Part shown: positions 27,201-38,397 of the stretch, piece by piece
Layout: each line of letters begins with the position of its first letter
How positions within the stretch are numbered: position 1 is the stretch's first letter
NCBI RefSeq assembly: GCF_000003815.2
Contig: NC_049984.1
Span: 24,988,878 to 25,052,877 of the forward strand
Reading direction: 5' to 3'
DNA length: 64,000 nt
Origin: Branchiostoma floridae
Taxonomy: Eukaryota > Chordata > Leptocardii > Amphioxiformes > Branchiostomatidae
Notes under the pieces: model-generated
What the model was told of the DNA's origin: nothing
The model's input: only the letters and a program-made list of their open reading frames with translations
Database searches by the model: none
Position numbers and translations under genes: made by a program

Positions 27201-29082
27201 GACAGCGGGTCACAGTCTTTTGTCTTCAGCGGCGCTAAGTGTGCGCTAAGTGTAGAATGGTGTTCCAGCAACTAGAAGGTATGCTGTATACACGTCTCTT
27301 GATTCTTTTAGTGGGACCTGTCATCTGCTAAGTGCTAGTGGTGACACAAGAATGCCCCTTACAGTTACAACAATGTCTACGCCCAGACCCGATCCTCTCG
27401 CCACTTGTTCTATTTGCTTGCGGGACGTTTTGTGGGATAGGTGGGAGAAATTTAGAGAGAAAGAGAGAAAGAAAGGGAGAGAGGGAGAGAAAGAGAAAGA
27501 AAGAAAGAAAAAAAGACAGAGAAAAAGAAAGAGAGAGTAAACGCAGGAAATAGACCCTCAACGGTATCTCTCTAAAAATCCAATGGTATTAAAAACACAC
27601 TGTTCAGCATTACAAAAGAGCATATGTATGATTGAGGGAAATCTCGGCACTTTTTTTCCAGGGGCCCGGACAGTACATCAGGGTTGTGTACGTGCTCACG
27701 TACACAACCCTGATGTACTGTCATGGCAAATGGATTTTTATTGTAAGAGGAAATGCATAAGCTCAAATGATATATGCAACGAAACTAATAAAGTAACAAC
27801 GTAGATGATCGACAGAAATCTAAGGCCCGCTTTAGACTAACATAGTCGCCAGTTACATGGTCGTCTTGCGACTGTTGTTATTCGCGACTTCACCGGAGAC
27901 GTCTCCTGCGACAGTATTTCATAGGCCGCCTAAAGAGGATCAAAATATTCGTGCGACTTCGTTTTGACCCTCGGAAACACTATTTCTTGCATTTTGAGGG
28001 GCAAATTTTGCTGGCTTAATGAAATTTCTATCGGCGAATAAGGTTTTTGAGGGCAACGCCGACGCTCCCCAATACATTTTCACCATGTCCAGCGCTATAG
28101 GCGCGAGCCGTCGCAAGGGAGGTTTGGGAAAGTCTAAAATCTGTACCACTTGAAACACCATTTCCTGCATTTTCGTGGGCAAATGTTGCCGCGGTGGACT
28201 AGCTAGGTTCATAAAATTTCTATTGGTGAAAAAAAACACAAGGGGTTCAGCTTGATTTTTCGCCGCCTTGCACTGATGGCCCACTTAATTATACTGACAT
28301 AGTCGTCAGTTACGTAGTCGTCGTGCGACTGTTGTTGTTCGCGACGTCGCCGTGATCAAAATAGTCGTGCGACTGAAGTAGTCCTGGTCGTGCGACCATT
28401 CGCCGGGTAGTCCGCGACAGTTACGAATAATCACCGGCGACGGAAGTGGATCATATGCTTTTGCCGCGCGCACTGCAGTGGGATTCTGTGCCACTGTCGA
28501 TACTTCCTGTTGGCGTGTGTAAAGACAACCGTCGCTCACTATGATAGTCGCTGTCGTCAGTTTAAAGCGGACCCAAGTTTCCAAACTTCTCGTATCAAGT
28601 TAAGATAAGACGACGGCACTTACCAGACCAAGGAACGGTGTCGTCCTTCAGTTCGGGGACGTTCCACGGGTCGAACTCTTCTTCCTCGGCGATCTTTTTC
28701 TTGTCGTCTCCGTCAACGGGAATGACCACATCACTTTTCTGGTAAGAAAAATATCAAAGAAAGTTAAAACAGAAACCAGTATAAATCATTTGTTCAGAAA
28801 GGATCCAAAACTGGCAAGTTACAAATCGCAATGGCAAACGTTTCTGAGTCCCATTTTGAAAACATACCATACGAACCCAAATTGAGATTGTCAAAACCAT
28901 AACTTCGCGCCCTGTTCCCAAATTACTATAATTTAGTATAAATTATATCTGCTTTTACACACATCAGTTCCTAATTACTTTTTTTTCGTCAATTGGCTAT
29001 GAAATGCAAATGTTCTTACGGCAATGGCTGCATCGTAGGCGGGAGGTTGTTCCTCGGTCTTTTTATCGCTGCCTTTCCCCAT
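18212..29082 (-). CDS. SLC34A2: Sodium-dependent phosphate cotransporter, SLC34 family (complete copy), 10 exons
   Basis: Exons in order: 29020-29082, 28624-28738, 24290-24415, 23600-23746, 22726-22907, 22039-22161, 21056-21175, 20206-20281, 19404-19608, 18212-18899. Splice sites and phases all agree and give 614 residues. The family moves phosphate with sodium across apical membranes. Seen: both inverted-repeat signatures, [11 protein letters not shown] near residues 134-144 and [10 protein letters not shown] near 401-410; [24 protein letters not shown] near 186-197, where Ala191, Ala193 and Asp197 match the Ala-Ala-Asp set of electrogenic family members; an extracellular loop with N-glycosylation sequons NWT and NVT and two cysteines; [16 protein letters not shown]. 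The C-terminus TQL fits a class I PDZ ligand. Orthology to one of the three vertebrate genes cannot be decided, so the symbol is approximate. The 4.2-kb intron 24416-28623 is full of repeats. A truncated tandem paralogue lies upstream. Confidence 0.93.
20425..20658. mobile_element. Inverted-repeat element, TCTCACTGCACTTG family, copy 2
   Basis: Ends GGTGGTATCTCACTGCACTT and, at the right, the diverged complement AGATACCACCTTA; GCGGCACTGCGGGG and its complement follow inside each end. In an SLC34 intron. Confidence 0.7.
20745..20915 (-). mobile_element. tRNA-derived SINE, family 1, copy 1
   Basis: On the minus strand it has a tRNA-like head with a B-box (CTGGGTTCGAGTCGCC) followed by AAGGCACTTCACACG and a CACCTGAGTGAAAATG-type tail motif shared, in its own version, with 26745-26945 and 43990-44232. 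Confidence 0.65.
22250..22450 (+). repeat. GC-rich dispersed repeat (CACATTTGCACCGGTACCCG)
   Basis: Shares CCCCGAAGCCACGAATTTGT with related copies at 9460-9545 (complement) and 48057-48150. In an SLC34 intron. Confidence 0.5.
22960..23130. mobile_element. Inverted-repeat element related to 12926-13130
   Basis: Contains ATCCGCGAGGTAACCTATAT and TTGAAACCACCTTCCGTCGA, like the copy at 12926. It is less complete at its right end. Confidence 0.5.
24986..25046. repeat. Inverted repeat, 19-bp perfect arms
   Basis: TAGTCCTGTTGCTAGTGAC at 24986-25004 and its complement at 25028-25046, separated by 23 bp. Confidence 0.85.
25385..25625. repeat. Dispersed repeat, TACTTGCTGTGGCCTAA family, copy 3
   Basis: Contains CTACATTCATGGCTTCCATA, CTAGTGTCACTTCTACAAG and ATTTGCTGTGGCCTAAG, matching 15113-15370. 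Confidence 0.6.
26745..26945 (+). mobile_element. tRNA-derived SINE, family 1, copy 2
   Basis: A-box-like TGGCGCAATCGG is followed about 35 bp later by B-box GGGTTCGAAGCC, then GGGAAAGGCACTTTACACGA, CAGGTAAAAATGAGTACC and a GTACGTTAAATGGAGGTCCC tail. Confidence 0.7.
27451..27540. repeat. (GA/GAAA)n purine-rich run
   Basis: About 90 bp of AGAG and AAAG units; source of spurious open frames on both strands. Confidence 0.9.
27669..27722. repeat. 54-bp perfect palindrome
   Basis: GACAGTACATCAGGGTTGTG continues to a CT centre and mirrors exactly. No spacer beyond two bases. Confidence 0.9.
27821..28576. mobile_element. Inverted-repeat element with CGACTATG-type ends
   Basis: The left end (CCCGCTTTAGACTAACATAG) is an imperfect complement of the right end (AGTCGCTGTCGTCAGTTTAAAGCGG). 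Internal GTCGTGCGACTGTTGTT blocks recur. No coding frame. Confidence 0.5.
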
Positions 29083-32000
29083 GATGAATCAATCAGATCC
29101 AGCAAAGTGCGTACACTAGAACTAATAAAAAGGGAAAAATTAGCAAATATATATACAAAAGTAGCATGTTCCGCACTGGTTGGGATTCCATGGGGAATCC
29201 AATTAAATTCAGAAGTGTCCACATCCGAATTTCCAGGCAGATTTACCTGTGGCAAAAGACAGTGCCAAAGCAGAATCCAACCGTGCACTGATTTGACCCC
29301 TTTGACACAGTCTTATGCCACTTGTAAATTTGTTTATAGTCTATCTACTATATATAACGTTATGTCGGTCCGTCTAAATTTCATGGATACGACCAAACAT
29401 CTGGATGACCAAAAACGTACGCAAAAAGGACAGCTACAGATATTCAAACACAATCAGTTCCTTATACCGACAAGTACCATTTGGCGCCAAATACCTTGAA
29501 AAATTCCCCACCCATCGAAGAGTTAATGCATATCGTCTATCTTTCAGTGAGACAACTACAGGTAAGCAATATCTCTCCATCAACACGAGAAGAAGGCGTC
29601 GATGTTGAAATGTTATGACAATTCATAGACCAATTTTCAAAAGTCCGCACTCACCTGTATCCTGACAGAGACTGGACTAGGCGGGAGACTCCGTGCGGAA
29701 ATATGCAAACACGGTTACCTCACCCGTTAGTCACGAGAGGGAACACTAGGTCTGTAAACGCCCCTCCATGGTCTTCACGTGCACGGAGAGTGTGGTGGGC
29801 GTGGATAAAGGTGTGTGCGGAATACAGGTGCGCCATTGGTCAGCGCTTACTCAGCTGACTAGGTTGATTGACAACACTGGGCCTGTAGCCGCACATCCCT
29901 GGTCTTCACGTGAAGGGAGAGTGTGGTGGGCGTGGATAGGTGTGTGCGGAATACAGGTGCGCCATTGGTCAGCGCTTACTCAGCTGACTAGGTTGATTGA
30001 CAACACTGGGCCTGTAACCGCGCCTCCATGGTCTTCACGTGCACGGAGAGTGTCACTGGGTGGGAGTGGATAGGTGTGTGCGGAATACAGGCGTGCCATT
30101 GGTCAGCGCTTTAATACTCAGCTGACCGGTTTGATTGACGTGCGGTCAATGACACGATATGCTTTGTCGCTTCGCTGGCTCAGGTAAGCGCGTGTGGAGA
30201 GACTGCTAGTGTCCTGGTTTTGCCCCCCCCCCCCTCCAGACTTCATTACTGTCACCTCCCAGACTTTACACAGGTGAATAGGTGAAGGGCCAGGGTCACT
30301 ACCCAACATGAACAATACAAAGGTCTTGTTTGCAAACTATACTTCAAATAGTTTGGTCACCACCATAGTGGTCACTTGAAGGGCCAGCTGCCTGAGTTTC
30401 TCAGACCGGCTACATAATTGTGTGAGTACTAGCTTTGCAGGCAATGCACCTCCAGTAATCATGGTAACATCTGTCTTGTCAGACAGATCATTGAAGCTTA
30501 TTTGAAGGAGAAGAAGAAATTGAGCGAGAACAATATGCTTCTTTCTGTGAAGGTTAACATTATAACAACAGTATCAACTTCCAACGTTAGACAAATAAAA
30601 ACAATATATTTTCTTCCCCTATCTATGCGTTAAATAGCTATCTACACTAACTCCCGTACAATGTTATTTTTGTTTGATAAAAACTATGGCATTTGCTTAG
30701 CATAAGATGGCTTTACGTTTGAATAACATGCGCTTGTTGTAGTTATTGGGACACGCCAACAGCTAATAGTGTAATGCAATGCTTTGTATTACGTCAAGAA
30801 ACTTACATTCATCTTATTTTGAATATGGTTGATTTGATTATAGAGATGGCATCTCCTTGGAACCCAAAAACTGACGCGAGCGTTAAAAACGTTTGGCAAA
30901 AAACGTTGCATTCATTATGAAATGACTATCAAAACACACAAAGTTTGGTATACCGAGCAATATGCGATTCTTCATTTCATCTTCATTAATATTTGACTTT
31001 GGAATAAACTTTGGGACAAACTTTTCTTTTGAAAACAGCCGAAAATTCAGGCGCGCGTGGATGTCATCCATACAATCAAATCAACATAGCCTAACTGGTC
31101 TAAACCAGCCATGGAGTTTTAGATGATTTGAACAGGTGCATACTTCAGGCACGTGATCTTGGTGTGTAAGCGCACGTGAACATTGGAAGGTGCCATTTCA
31201 TCAAAGGGATGTTCATCCTCCCCAACGTACGGACAAAGACAAACTACTTCCTACTGGTAGCATTAATGTATTTCCTTACGTATGAAGTTGACGCCCTTCA
31301 TTAATTCCACAATCTATTCTTTATTTTTCATTGTGTATGCAATATATCAACAGAATACTAGATGACGTCTGTTGTTGACGTTTGTTTGTTGTGTGACGGC
31401 CAAGGTTCATGTTGGCAGCCGTTATTGTTACGTCACATTCTCAAGCCCGCTTGTCACAAGTAGCCGACCATAGCCTCCTGACCATCTGCAACCTTCCCCC
31501 CAGACCATGGTTGAGTAGATTTGGAGCAAGGTCGACTTCGCCATCCGAATGTCTTAGAATGTTTAACGTTAGAACATTTGGGGTGGTCAAGAAGTCTGGA
31601 ATGGGTTGGTAAGTGGTTGGTAAGTGATCGGGCGTGGATGGGAGTTGAATTTGACTCCAAGTCACACTACAACCACTGCTAACTTACTCCCAACCTGTCC
31701 CCTAGCTACCCATGATTCACGCCCGACCCTTGGACAGATCCCTCCTAATTCCTTTCCAACCTATAGCTATATGCGACTACAACAAGAACGTGTGCCAGTG
31801 ATCCTCAAACCTTCATACAACCGGCACGCAACACACGGCCAAAAAAAATGTAAAAGTCGTTATTAAAGATAACTTCGACCCTAATTTTGTCTCTCGGTGA
31901 TGTTTGTAGAATGGAAATATTGATCATTTTGGAAAAAAAGGACAATTAGTTCCTCTTTTAAAATTGCTGATTATGTTCAATTTAAGTCAAGAATGAGCAA

Positions 32001-32823
32001 GTTGCCATACAGGTAAGAGGTCGGGATGGTGGTTGGTAAGAAAAGTTCAAAATTTCGGGGTTCGGTAAGGAGGAAGCCATGTACTGGTTGTGAAATGTGG
32101 TTGTGACATAGTTGTGACATGGTCGTCGCAAGGTCGTAGGCGTGGCCTATATATACAAGTGACCCAAAACTCCCAACCCACCGCCAACCATTGTTGGGTA
32201 GTCTGAGGCAAGGTCGTTGGAGGGTCCTGAAAGTGTGACAGGGGCTTGGAATTCACCTAGAAAGAACAATCGCCTCTGTTTGTTTAGCTTTATGTAAGAC
32301 CCTATGCACGCAAATATACTTATGTTTTTATGACCTCTTTGTGATAAACTACGTGTTGAGTGTTCTTTTCATTGTTGAGAACCCTAAATCTTTGTCACCT
32401 TCAAACGAGCGAAAGTCAATGAAACTATTGACAGGCAGAAATGGTAGACGGCACTTGCTCAATATGAATAAACTGGCAAAAATTCCACCACGTGTCTAAG
32501 GCAAAATATACAAAAAAACGGACGTTCTGCTGCAGTACTAAGGTCACATGCCAGGCTGAAATCGACATCAACATAGTTACCAAATACCATGATGATTGTT
32601 ATCCATTTAGAGGTTCTGAAGTTATGCTGACCACAAATGACTGGAAACATAAACATACAAACAGACAGATACACAAACAAACAAACAAACACTTACCGGC
32701 TCATCTGTTTAATGTATAATACAATTCGTTGATACATATAAGTTATGGAATGCCATGTACATTTACAAATGCTCTATATACACTGCTTACATATTTACAA
32801 ATAGTTTACAATCAACATGAAAT
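29083..32823. other. Intergenic region between the two SLC34 copies
   Basis: It contains the 5' side of the complete SLC34 gene, the CACGTG-bearing tandem repeat (29763-30138), AT-rich sequence and GGTTGGTAAG-type repeats near 31600-31660 and 32030. No further exon was found. Confidence 0.6.
29763..30138. promoter_or_regulatory. Three tandem ~130-bp units with CACGTG and ATTGGTCA, upstream of SLC34
   Basis: Units begin GGTCTTCACGTG at 29770, 29901 and 30030 and each contains GTGCGGAATACAGG, CCATTGGTCAGCGC and CTCAGCTGAC. They lie about 0.7-1.05 kb before the SLC34 start codon. CACGTG is an E-box core and ATTGG a reversed CCAAT box. A single similar module lies upstream of the second SLC34 copy. 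Promoter function is inferred from position and conservation only. Confidence 0.6.
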
Positions 32824-34194
32824 TCACAGCTTCGTCGTTTCAAGCTCTCTTTCCAAAACGAAGCCAGGATTGTCCACTGCTATCTTTTCACAACTACTGT
32901 CTTTTTGTGTGTGTTTCTTTTCACAACAGCCCGTCAAAAGTCTGTCGTAAGGTTGAAGTGAGTGCAAGGCTAGTGGGAGAAAGTCCCAAGTCCGGAGTTT
33001 CTTAGGGAGCCAGTTTGGACGTTTTGTTTGCATGATGTTGACGACTATGACAACCAAAGAAAGGAACAGAACTGGTGCACCAACTCCCACAAGTGCCTGC
33101 CACCCGGCTACTGACAGTCCGAAAATTGCCGCTGGTAAGAGGAAAAACATCAGAAGGAGGTAGACGATGGCGAACCAGCGGTACTTTGCTGTGGTGTTGT
33201 CGAGAATCTTGGCCAAACCGATGGGAACGTTCCTGAGCTGCGGTATGGGGTACCACAGGATGATCCCGGACACGTTGAAGAAGAAATGACACAGCGCCAG
33301 CTGAAGAGACCTGACCAGGCCGTCTCCGGAAGAGGCCAGGGCGGCCAGGATGGCGGTGGTGGTGGTGCCGATGTTGGCCCCGAGAGTCAGAGGGTACGCC
33401 CGCTTGAGGTTGACCACGCCGATGGCGATGAGAGGGGTGAGGGCGGAGGTGAAGATGGAGCTACTCTGCACCAGGAACGTCATACCAGCGCCAATGAGGA
33501 TCACCACATACCTGCAGTCGGATGGATGGTACATAAAATCAGAAACACAAACATTTGCAAGCAACTACAGCATATTTCACTCAATCTCCCTCCCACGCAA
33601 GAAGAAGAAACGTCAGGATAGGCGATAGATTTCACCTACGGTATGGGTAAAATATAAATATTTTGTACTCCGCATTAGATGAAGTTGACTCAGTGCTATA
33701 TTACGGTCAAATTTGGAAAAGAGATAGATTCCGGCTTCCCGGCACTTTCGATTCGCTCCTTACGTCATCAAACTTCTGACTTTCGAAACGTCTGCACAGC
33801 GAGTCAAACATACAACTGACAAAAGTCCGCGAGATCGACTGAAAATTCATGGTGAGTGTTTTCCCTTGTGTTGGAACAAAGCATATAACATTATTTTTGG
33901 ACAGCATACCCTGTTAGACATTTGCCGGCCTTGGTTGGAAACTCTGCGTTCACAGCCTTTTTGATGACTCTAGCAAGTTGTCCCTTCAGGATGCTGTGCA
34001 GAAGTTTGACGATACAGGCGAGACAGATGCACAGGATCAGCAGGGCCGGCACCAGGAGGATCACCCCCACGATGGTGTCGTTCCACAGGTTCACTTGGGC
34101 AAACAGGTACTGACCTGAAACAACAAACAGTTCAAACGTTCAAGGGACATATTTGTATAACTGGTTCATGTTAATCTTCAATAGATTCTCCTCA

Positions 34195-34235
34195 TTGAAT
34201 ATGCAAATAAAGTCCCAATTTGCATGATTTGCACT
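34195..34235. repeat. Single ATGCAAAT / ATTTGCAT pair
   Basis: Same motif pair as in the array at 8570-8990, in an intron of the SLC34 paralogue, followed by the dispersed repeat containing CCCTGCAGTTCCAGAGCAAG. Confidence 0.6.
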
Positions 34236-34829
34236 TCGTTATGTACATCTCTGCCTGAGCTTTCTTTAGTTATTCTCCTTGGAAGAGTTTCACAAAAATG
34301 CCCCTGCAGTTCCAGAGCAAGATGCTAGGGAGCCCAAACATACATCGCTTCCTATCTTATATCATAAGCAATCTGTCACATAAAAACAAAACCAAAACGC
34401 AAAACATACAAAACGGAAGTAGATACAGTAGATATCTCACTTGACAGTCTGCTTCATATGCATGTGCACATTATACACCATGCACTCAATTTCATAGATC
34501 AATGTAGATGGTTCATCTAGTGGGCTTTAACTGGAGTTTTAAATTCTTACATTGGTGTTTCCACTCGCTGGTCGTGACGTTTTCTGTGGTCGTCCAATTG
34601 TAAGTGCCGTTGCTGAAGAACGTCACCTAGGAAACAAACGAAGAAAGAAATTAACTATCTTCCAAAACAAGTTGGTAGATAATTATCACTAAGTCTTTTT
34701 CAAGTTTGTCTATGACATAGACGTGTTCTTATAATATAACCGTATGGGTTGTTTGATTTGATTTGATTTCTTCGGCTACATAAAGGGAAATACAGCCAGA
34801 GGTACCCAACTAACTACTAGCCAGAGGCT

Positions 34830-35135
34830 ACGTTATGACGATAACACACGTGACTCTGTGAGCAGTGATCAAATTGCATGAAGTCTATGGCGTCCTCCGT
34901 CCTGGTTGTAGAGCTCTGATGTCTTTGATTCCTTCAGCAAAAATTTCTTGTCGATATAAACTTTCTACAACTTATGATCCACTGCTCACCGAGTCACGTG
35001 TGCTATCTACATAACGTGACATTACTAAAGCAGTGGATTGTGCATTCCTTGACAAATACTGGAGTAGATCAGTAAAAAAGTTACGTAAACCCATTTTATT
35101 GTGTTTGGAAACTACAGTTCAACTCTATCCAGTTA
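34830..35135. mobile_element. Partial copy of the 1720-2003 inverted-repeat element
   Basis: Contains ACGTGACTCTGTGAGCAGTG, GATCCACTGCTCACCGAGTC and TTGACAAATACTGGAGT, similar in order to 1720-2003. Confidence 0.5.
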
Positions 35136-35705
35136 AAGGTTCAACTATTGTCTCTTGTAACTCCTTACCTGCTCTTGTGTAGTGTTGACCAACACAAACG
35201 GACCGGTCTTGCAGTACCGCCTCAGAAGACTGAGCTCGTCAGCACCTTCCTCGTTCTTAGCGATCTCGGTAATGATGTCCTTATCAATCTGAAATATTAA
35301 CATTGATGTCAAAGTTATTATACATCTGGAAATGTTTTTGATACACTGTGCTCATTCTGCCATGAAAAAGATGCGATGAAACATACCTGCATTTTTCTGG
35401 GAACGTCCACATTAAAACTCGTTTTCGGACAAAATTGAAATTTGATATCACCATAAACCAACACAAAATTTAACATGAAATGGATCCAATGTAGAAAATG
35501 CAGTATCTTAAACTTTGACTCTTTTCTCCCCTACGTTCATTTCTTTGGCAAAGAAGAATATCATATGAAGCATTGAAGAAAGACAGACTGGAGAAGCATC
35601 TGTGGAAATGGCTGATATCCTGTTTATCTACATTCAATTCAGTTTCTTAAGTATTGTCCTAGGTTGATAATTCTGACTTCTAGAATATACTTATCTGTGA
35701 ATGTT

Positions 35706-36101
35706 AGACAATTCGGCACCAGGACAATTCGGCACAACGACGTCGATTCGGCCCCTGGCAGGACGATTCGGCCCCCGGCCCAGAACTATATATATTTCTA
35801 GTCCGAAAAGTCGCCAAATTAAACATTCCTGTCAGGGGCCGGATCGTCCTTAGGCTTAGGTCACATTTCCAAAACGTGGCCCGACCGGGATGTTTCAAGA
35901 GATGAAATATTAAAATGTATATCTAGAAATATATACATATAATGCCCATGTATTTCATTTTGACATTTTGTATATTTTGATGTCTATTATATTCCTTCTT
36001 TTTGCATACGAAAGCTGCCCGACCGGGCCCCGGTTTGTGACCTAAGCCTTACAGGGGTCGAATAGTGCCGGTGCCGAATAGTCCTGGTGCCGAATTGTCC
36101 T
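35706..36101. mobile_element. Nested inverted-repeat elements in the gap left by missing SLC34 exons
   Basis: The outer ends carry CAGGACAATTCGGCAC-type subrepeats facing each other. Inside, a second inverted pair (GGCTTAGGTCACATTTCC and CGGTTTGTGACCTAAGCC, about 35850-36051) interrupts it. A relative of the inner element lies at 38398-38590. Confidence 0.7.
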
Positions 36102-37660
36102 GATACCTTATCTATACAGTAGAAGCCAGTTAATTGCACAATACATTAACGCGCACTTCTGTTAACTTCACGGAATCCCCAAATCCCAAACCGGTGCGGT
36201 CCAGCTGGATAGCTCCGCATTATTGCGCCAGTCGGGTAATTCCATTGACTTCATAATTTGTAATGGCATACAAAATGTACAAGCATGACTGAAACGGGAA
36301 AAAACGCACAAAGTGTGCAAAAATCGTTTTTCATCTATGTACAATGTCATTCGTCGGGCGATCTGTCAAATTCTAGGTCTCCGCCCTAGTGGAGTTGTGG
36401 CACATCGATTCGAAAACTCCATACAATCAGTCGTAGCACAGTCAAAATACGTAAAAAAACTATCATATGTGTCCCCGTGATCACAAAGATTCGGACAATC
36501 ACATGTAGGTAACTTGAGATTTCAAAAAGTAGCTGAAGAGGACAATTATCCCGTCAAAATTGACATTCGAAGTACCCATTTAGAGATTTTTTTGTGTTTT
36601 GTAGTCTGCATGGGGGTTTTCAGGCTACCGATGTATAATGTTTGAGAAAACGACACTTACCAGACCAAGGAACGGTGTCGTCCTTTAACTCGGGGACGTT
36701 CCACGGGTCGAACTCTTCAGCCTCTGCCATCTTGTCTTTTTCGATGTCGTTCATGACAATCACCGCATCGTTTTGCTGCATAAAAAAAGTTGAGAACTTT
36801 TTATTGCACGAAAACTATACACGGCAAAATGTCTGGTAAAAAAATATTACACATGCAGTAGTTTACGCCACGTTCAGGAAGCTACAGAAGACCGGAAAAT
36901 TTGGGGTAAGTCCCGGTATTTGTAGTGTTGGTTAGTTAAAGTTTAAAATTTAGTTTATTCATATCTATTACACAAAGTACAAAGTAGAGGTATAGAATAA
37001 AACTTAGCATCCTAATTACTAAAACAATAAGTCTATGATATTAATGTTGCAATCTAGGGAGGCTTGATAAAAAATGTGTATTTTGTTCACAAAATGTTAC
37101 TTATTAGCCACCCTCTTCCTCCAAAAATACAAAGTCACTCCCAGTGACAAGACATTTCGTGCATTTTCTACGTTTTGTACTATTGTTAAAATTACATATA
37201 CGAAGTACAGGTCAATGAAATAGACATCTTTTTACATTTTCTTTACATTTCCATAACTGTGAATCACGTAGATCTATAGAATAGAAATTTGGTAGTTTTT
37301 TTTACGTCATCATATCTGTGTACCCCCTATGGGAAGGATTCGCAAATAAAGATATTACTTTGTGTAACTATTAAAAATGTATTGAATGTAGACTGATGCC
37401 AATAGTTCGTCCGTAATGTTTAAGGGCCTCTCCATCTTCATGGCTATACCTTGCCCCCCCAACGACCTGGAGGTCAAGGGACTAGGTAGGTAGGTAGGTA
37501 ATGATTAACACTGAATGTTTAAAGCATAGCCATGTGGCTGTATATACTTACAGCAATATGGGAGTTACATATGGCTGGCTGCTTTGAATCCGTATTCATC
37601 TTGCTTTGTCCCATTGTCACGCCGATTGAAATACTTCAACTAAAAACAAATCAAAATGTT

Positions 37661-37779
37661 CATATAGTAAGGTTCTTTTAGCACAACCAGAAAATAACTT
37701 GCATCCAACGTTTCGGTGTCTGTCAGACACGTTGTATGTAAGTTATTTTCTGGTTGTGCTAAAAGAACCTTACTATATG
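37661..37779. repeat. Hairpin element with ~45-bp arms
   Basis: Arms begin CATATAGTAAGGTTCTTTTA and mirror at the right end. The centre holds CGTTTCGGTGTCTGTCAGAC, similar to CGTTTCGATGTCTCTCAGAC near 40337. Confidence 0.8.
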
Positions 37780-38135
37780 AATAATTGCCAACCTAATGAA
37801 GTTATTTACGAAATCAAAATGTTAGTTACAAAATGTACATTCGATTAGACATTCAACAGAATCCTTGGTCTCAACATTTAGTATTTTTAAGGAGCTGTTA
37901 GACAGTAAAAAATACACGACATTTACCGCAAAGCCATTAAATTACTCATATAACGGATATCAAACGTTACATGTATGAAAATCCTACGTGATACGAATAT
38001 TGATAAAGATAGACACAATTGAAAATGCTCTTACCCCAAAAAAGTTCGCCTTCTTTTACCGTTACTTGTTCCCGCTCTACAGAAGAATAGAATGGTGGCG
38101 CTACTATTGAGAGGGAGTTTGCTTGCCGTCCTTTT

Positions 38136-38216
38136 CATGGTCTTCACGTGAAGAGAGAGTGTTGTAGTAGTGGAGCAGGTGTGTCCGTGAGGACGACACG
38201 TGATTGGTCAACCTCT
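38136..38216. promoter_or_regulatory. CACGTG / ATTGGTCA module upstream of the SLC34 paralogue
   Basis: CATGGTCTTCACGTGAAG then AGAGAGTGTTG and CACGTGATTGGTCAACC parallel the units at 29763-30138, about 520-600 bp before the start codon of the broken copy. Conserved position suggests a duplicated promoter element. Confidence 0.55.
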
Positions 38217-38397
38217 AGACCTACAGAGCTAGGGACTTCGACCCAGACTGACGTCATGACGTCAGGCGAGTACCAGACTTCGTACAGGTGAACGAGAGGT
38301 GACGTGTTACCGTCGTCAGGTAGCGACGTCAAAAATAGTCACCTGTAGGCTCAATATTTGCTATAGGGTATTACAAAACTCCTTCTAGCACACTATT

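Larger units (their letters stand above)
24416..28623. other. SLC34 intron 2, 4.2 kb, repeat-filled
   Basis: No exon seen. It holds a short palindrome (24986-25046), a dispersed repeat (25385-25625), a SINE (26745-26945), a purine run (27451-27540), a 54-bp palindrome (27669-27722) and an inverted-repeat element (27821-28576). CAGTGCTGAA-type blocks repeat near 26020-26180. Confidence 0.65.
32824..37614 (-). pseudogene. SLC34 phosphate cotransporter paralogue lacking four internal exons
   Basis: Recognisable exons: 37552-37614, 36661-36775, 35169-35288, 34551-34626, 33910-34114, 32824-33511. Their lengths (63, 115, 120, 76, 205, 688 bp) equal exons 1, 2 and 7-10 of the complete neighbour exactly. 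Exons 3-6, together 578 bp and carrying the first QSSS repeat, the Ala-Ala-Asp residues and several membrane segments, are not found in 35289-36660. Exon 2 ends in phase 1 and the next exon begins in phase 0, so direct splicing reads GAT TGA and stops at once. The remaining exons are otherwise open, keep [10 protein letters not shown] and end in TKL, again PDZ-ligand-like. So this is a recent pseudogene, an allele with a deletion, or an assembly that dropped a segment. Nested inverted-repeat elements occupy 35706-36101, in the middle of the missing region. The intact second half argues that the damage is young. Confidence 0.7.

Noticed and set aside
29768-30073. 101-residue frame with internal repeats
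   Set aside because: It is a translation of the tandem promoter-side repeat and has no homologue I recognise.
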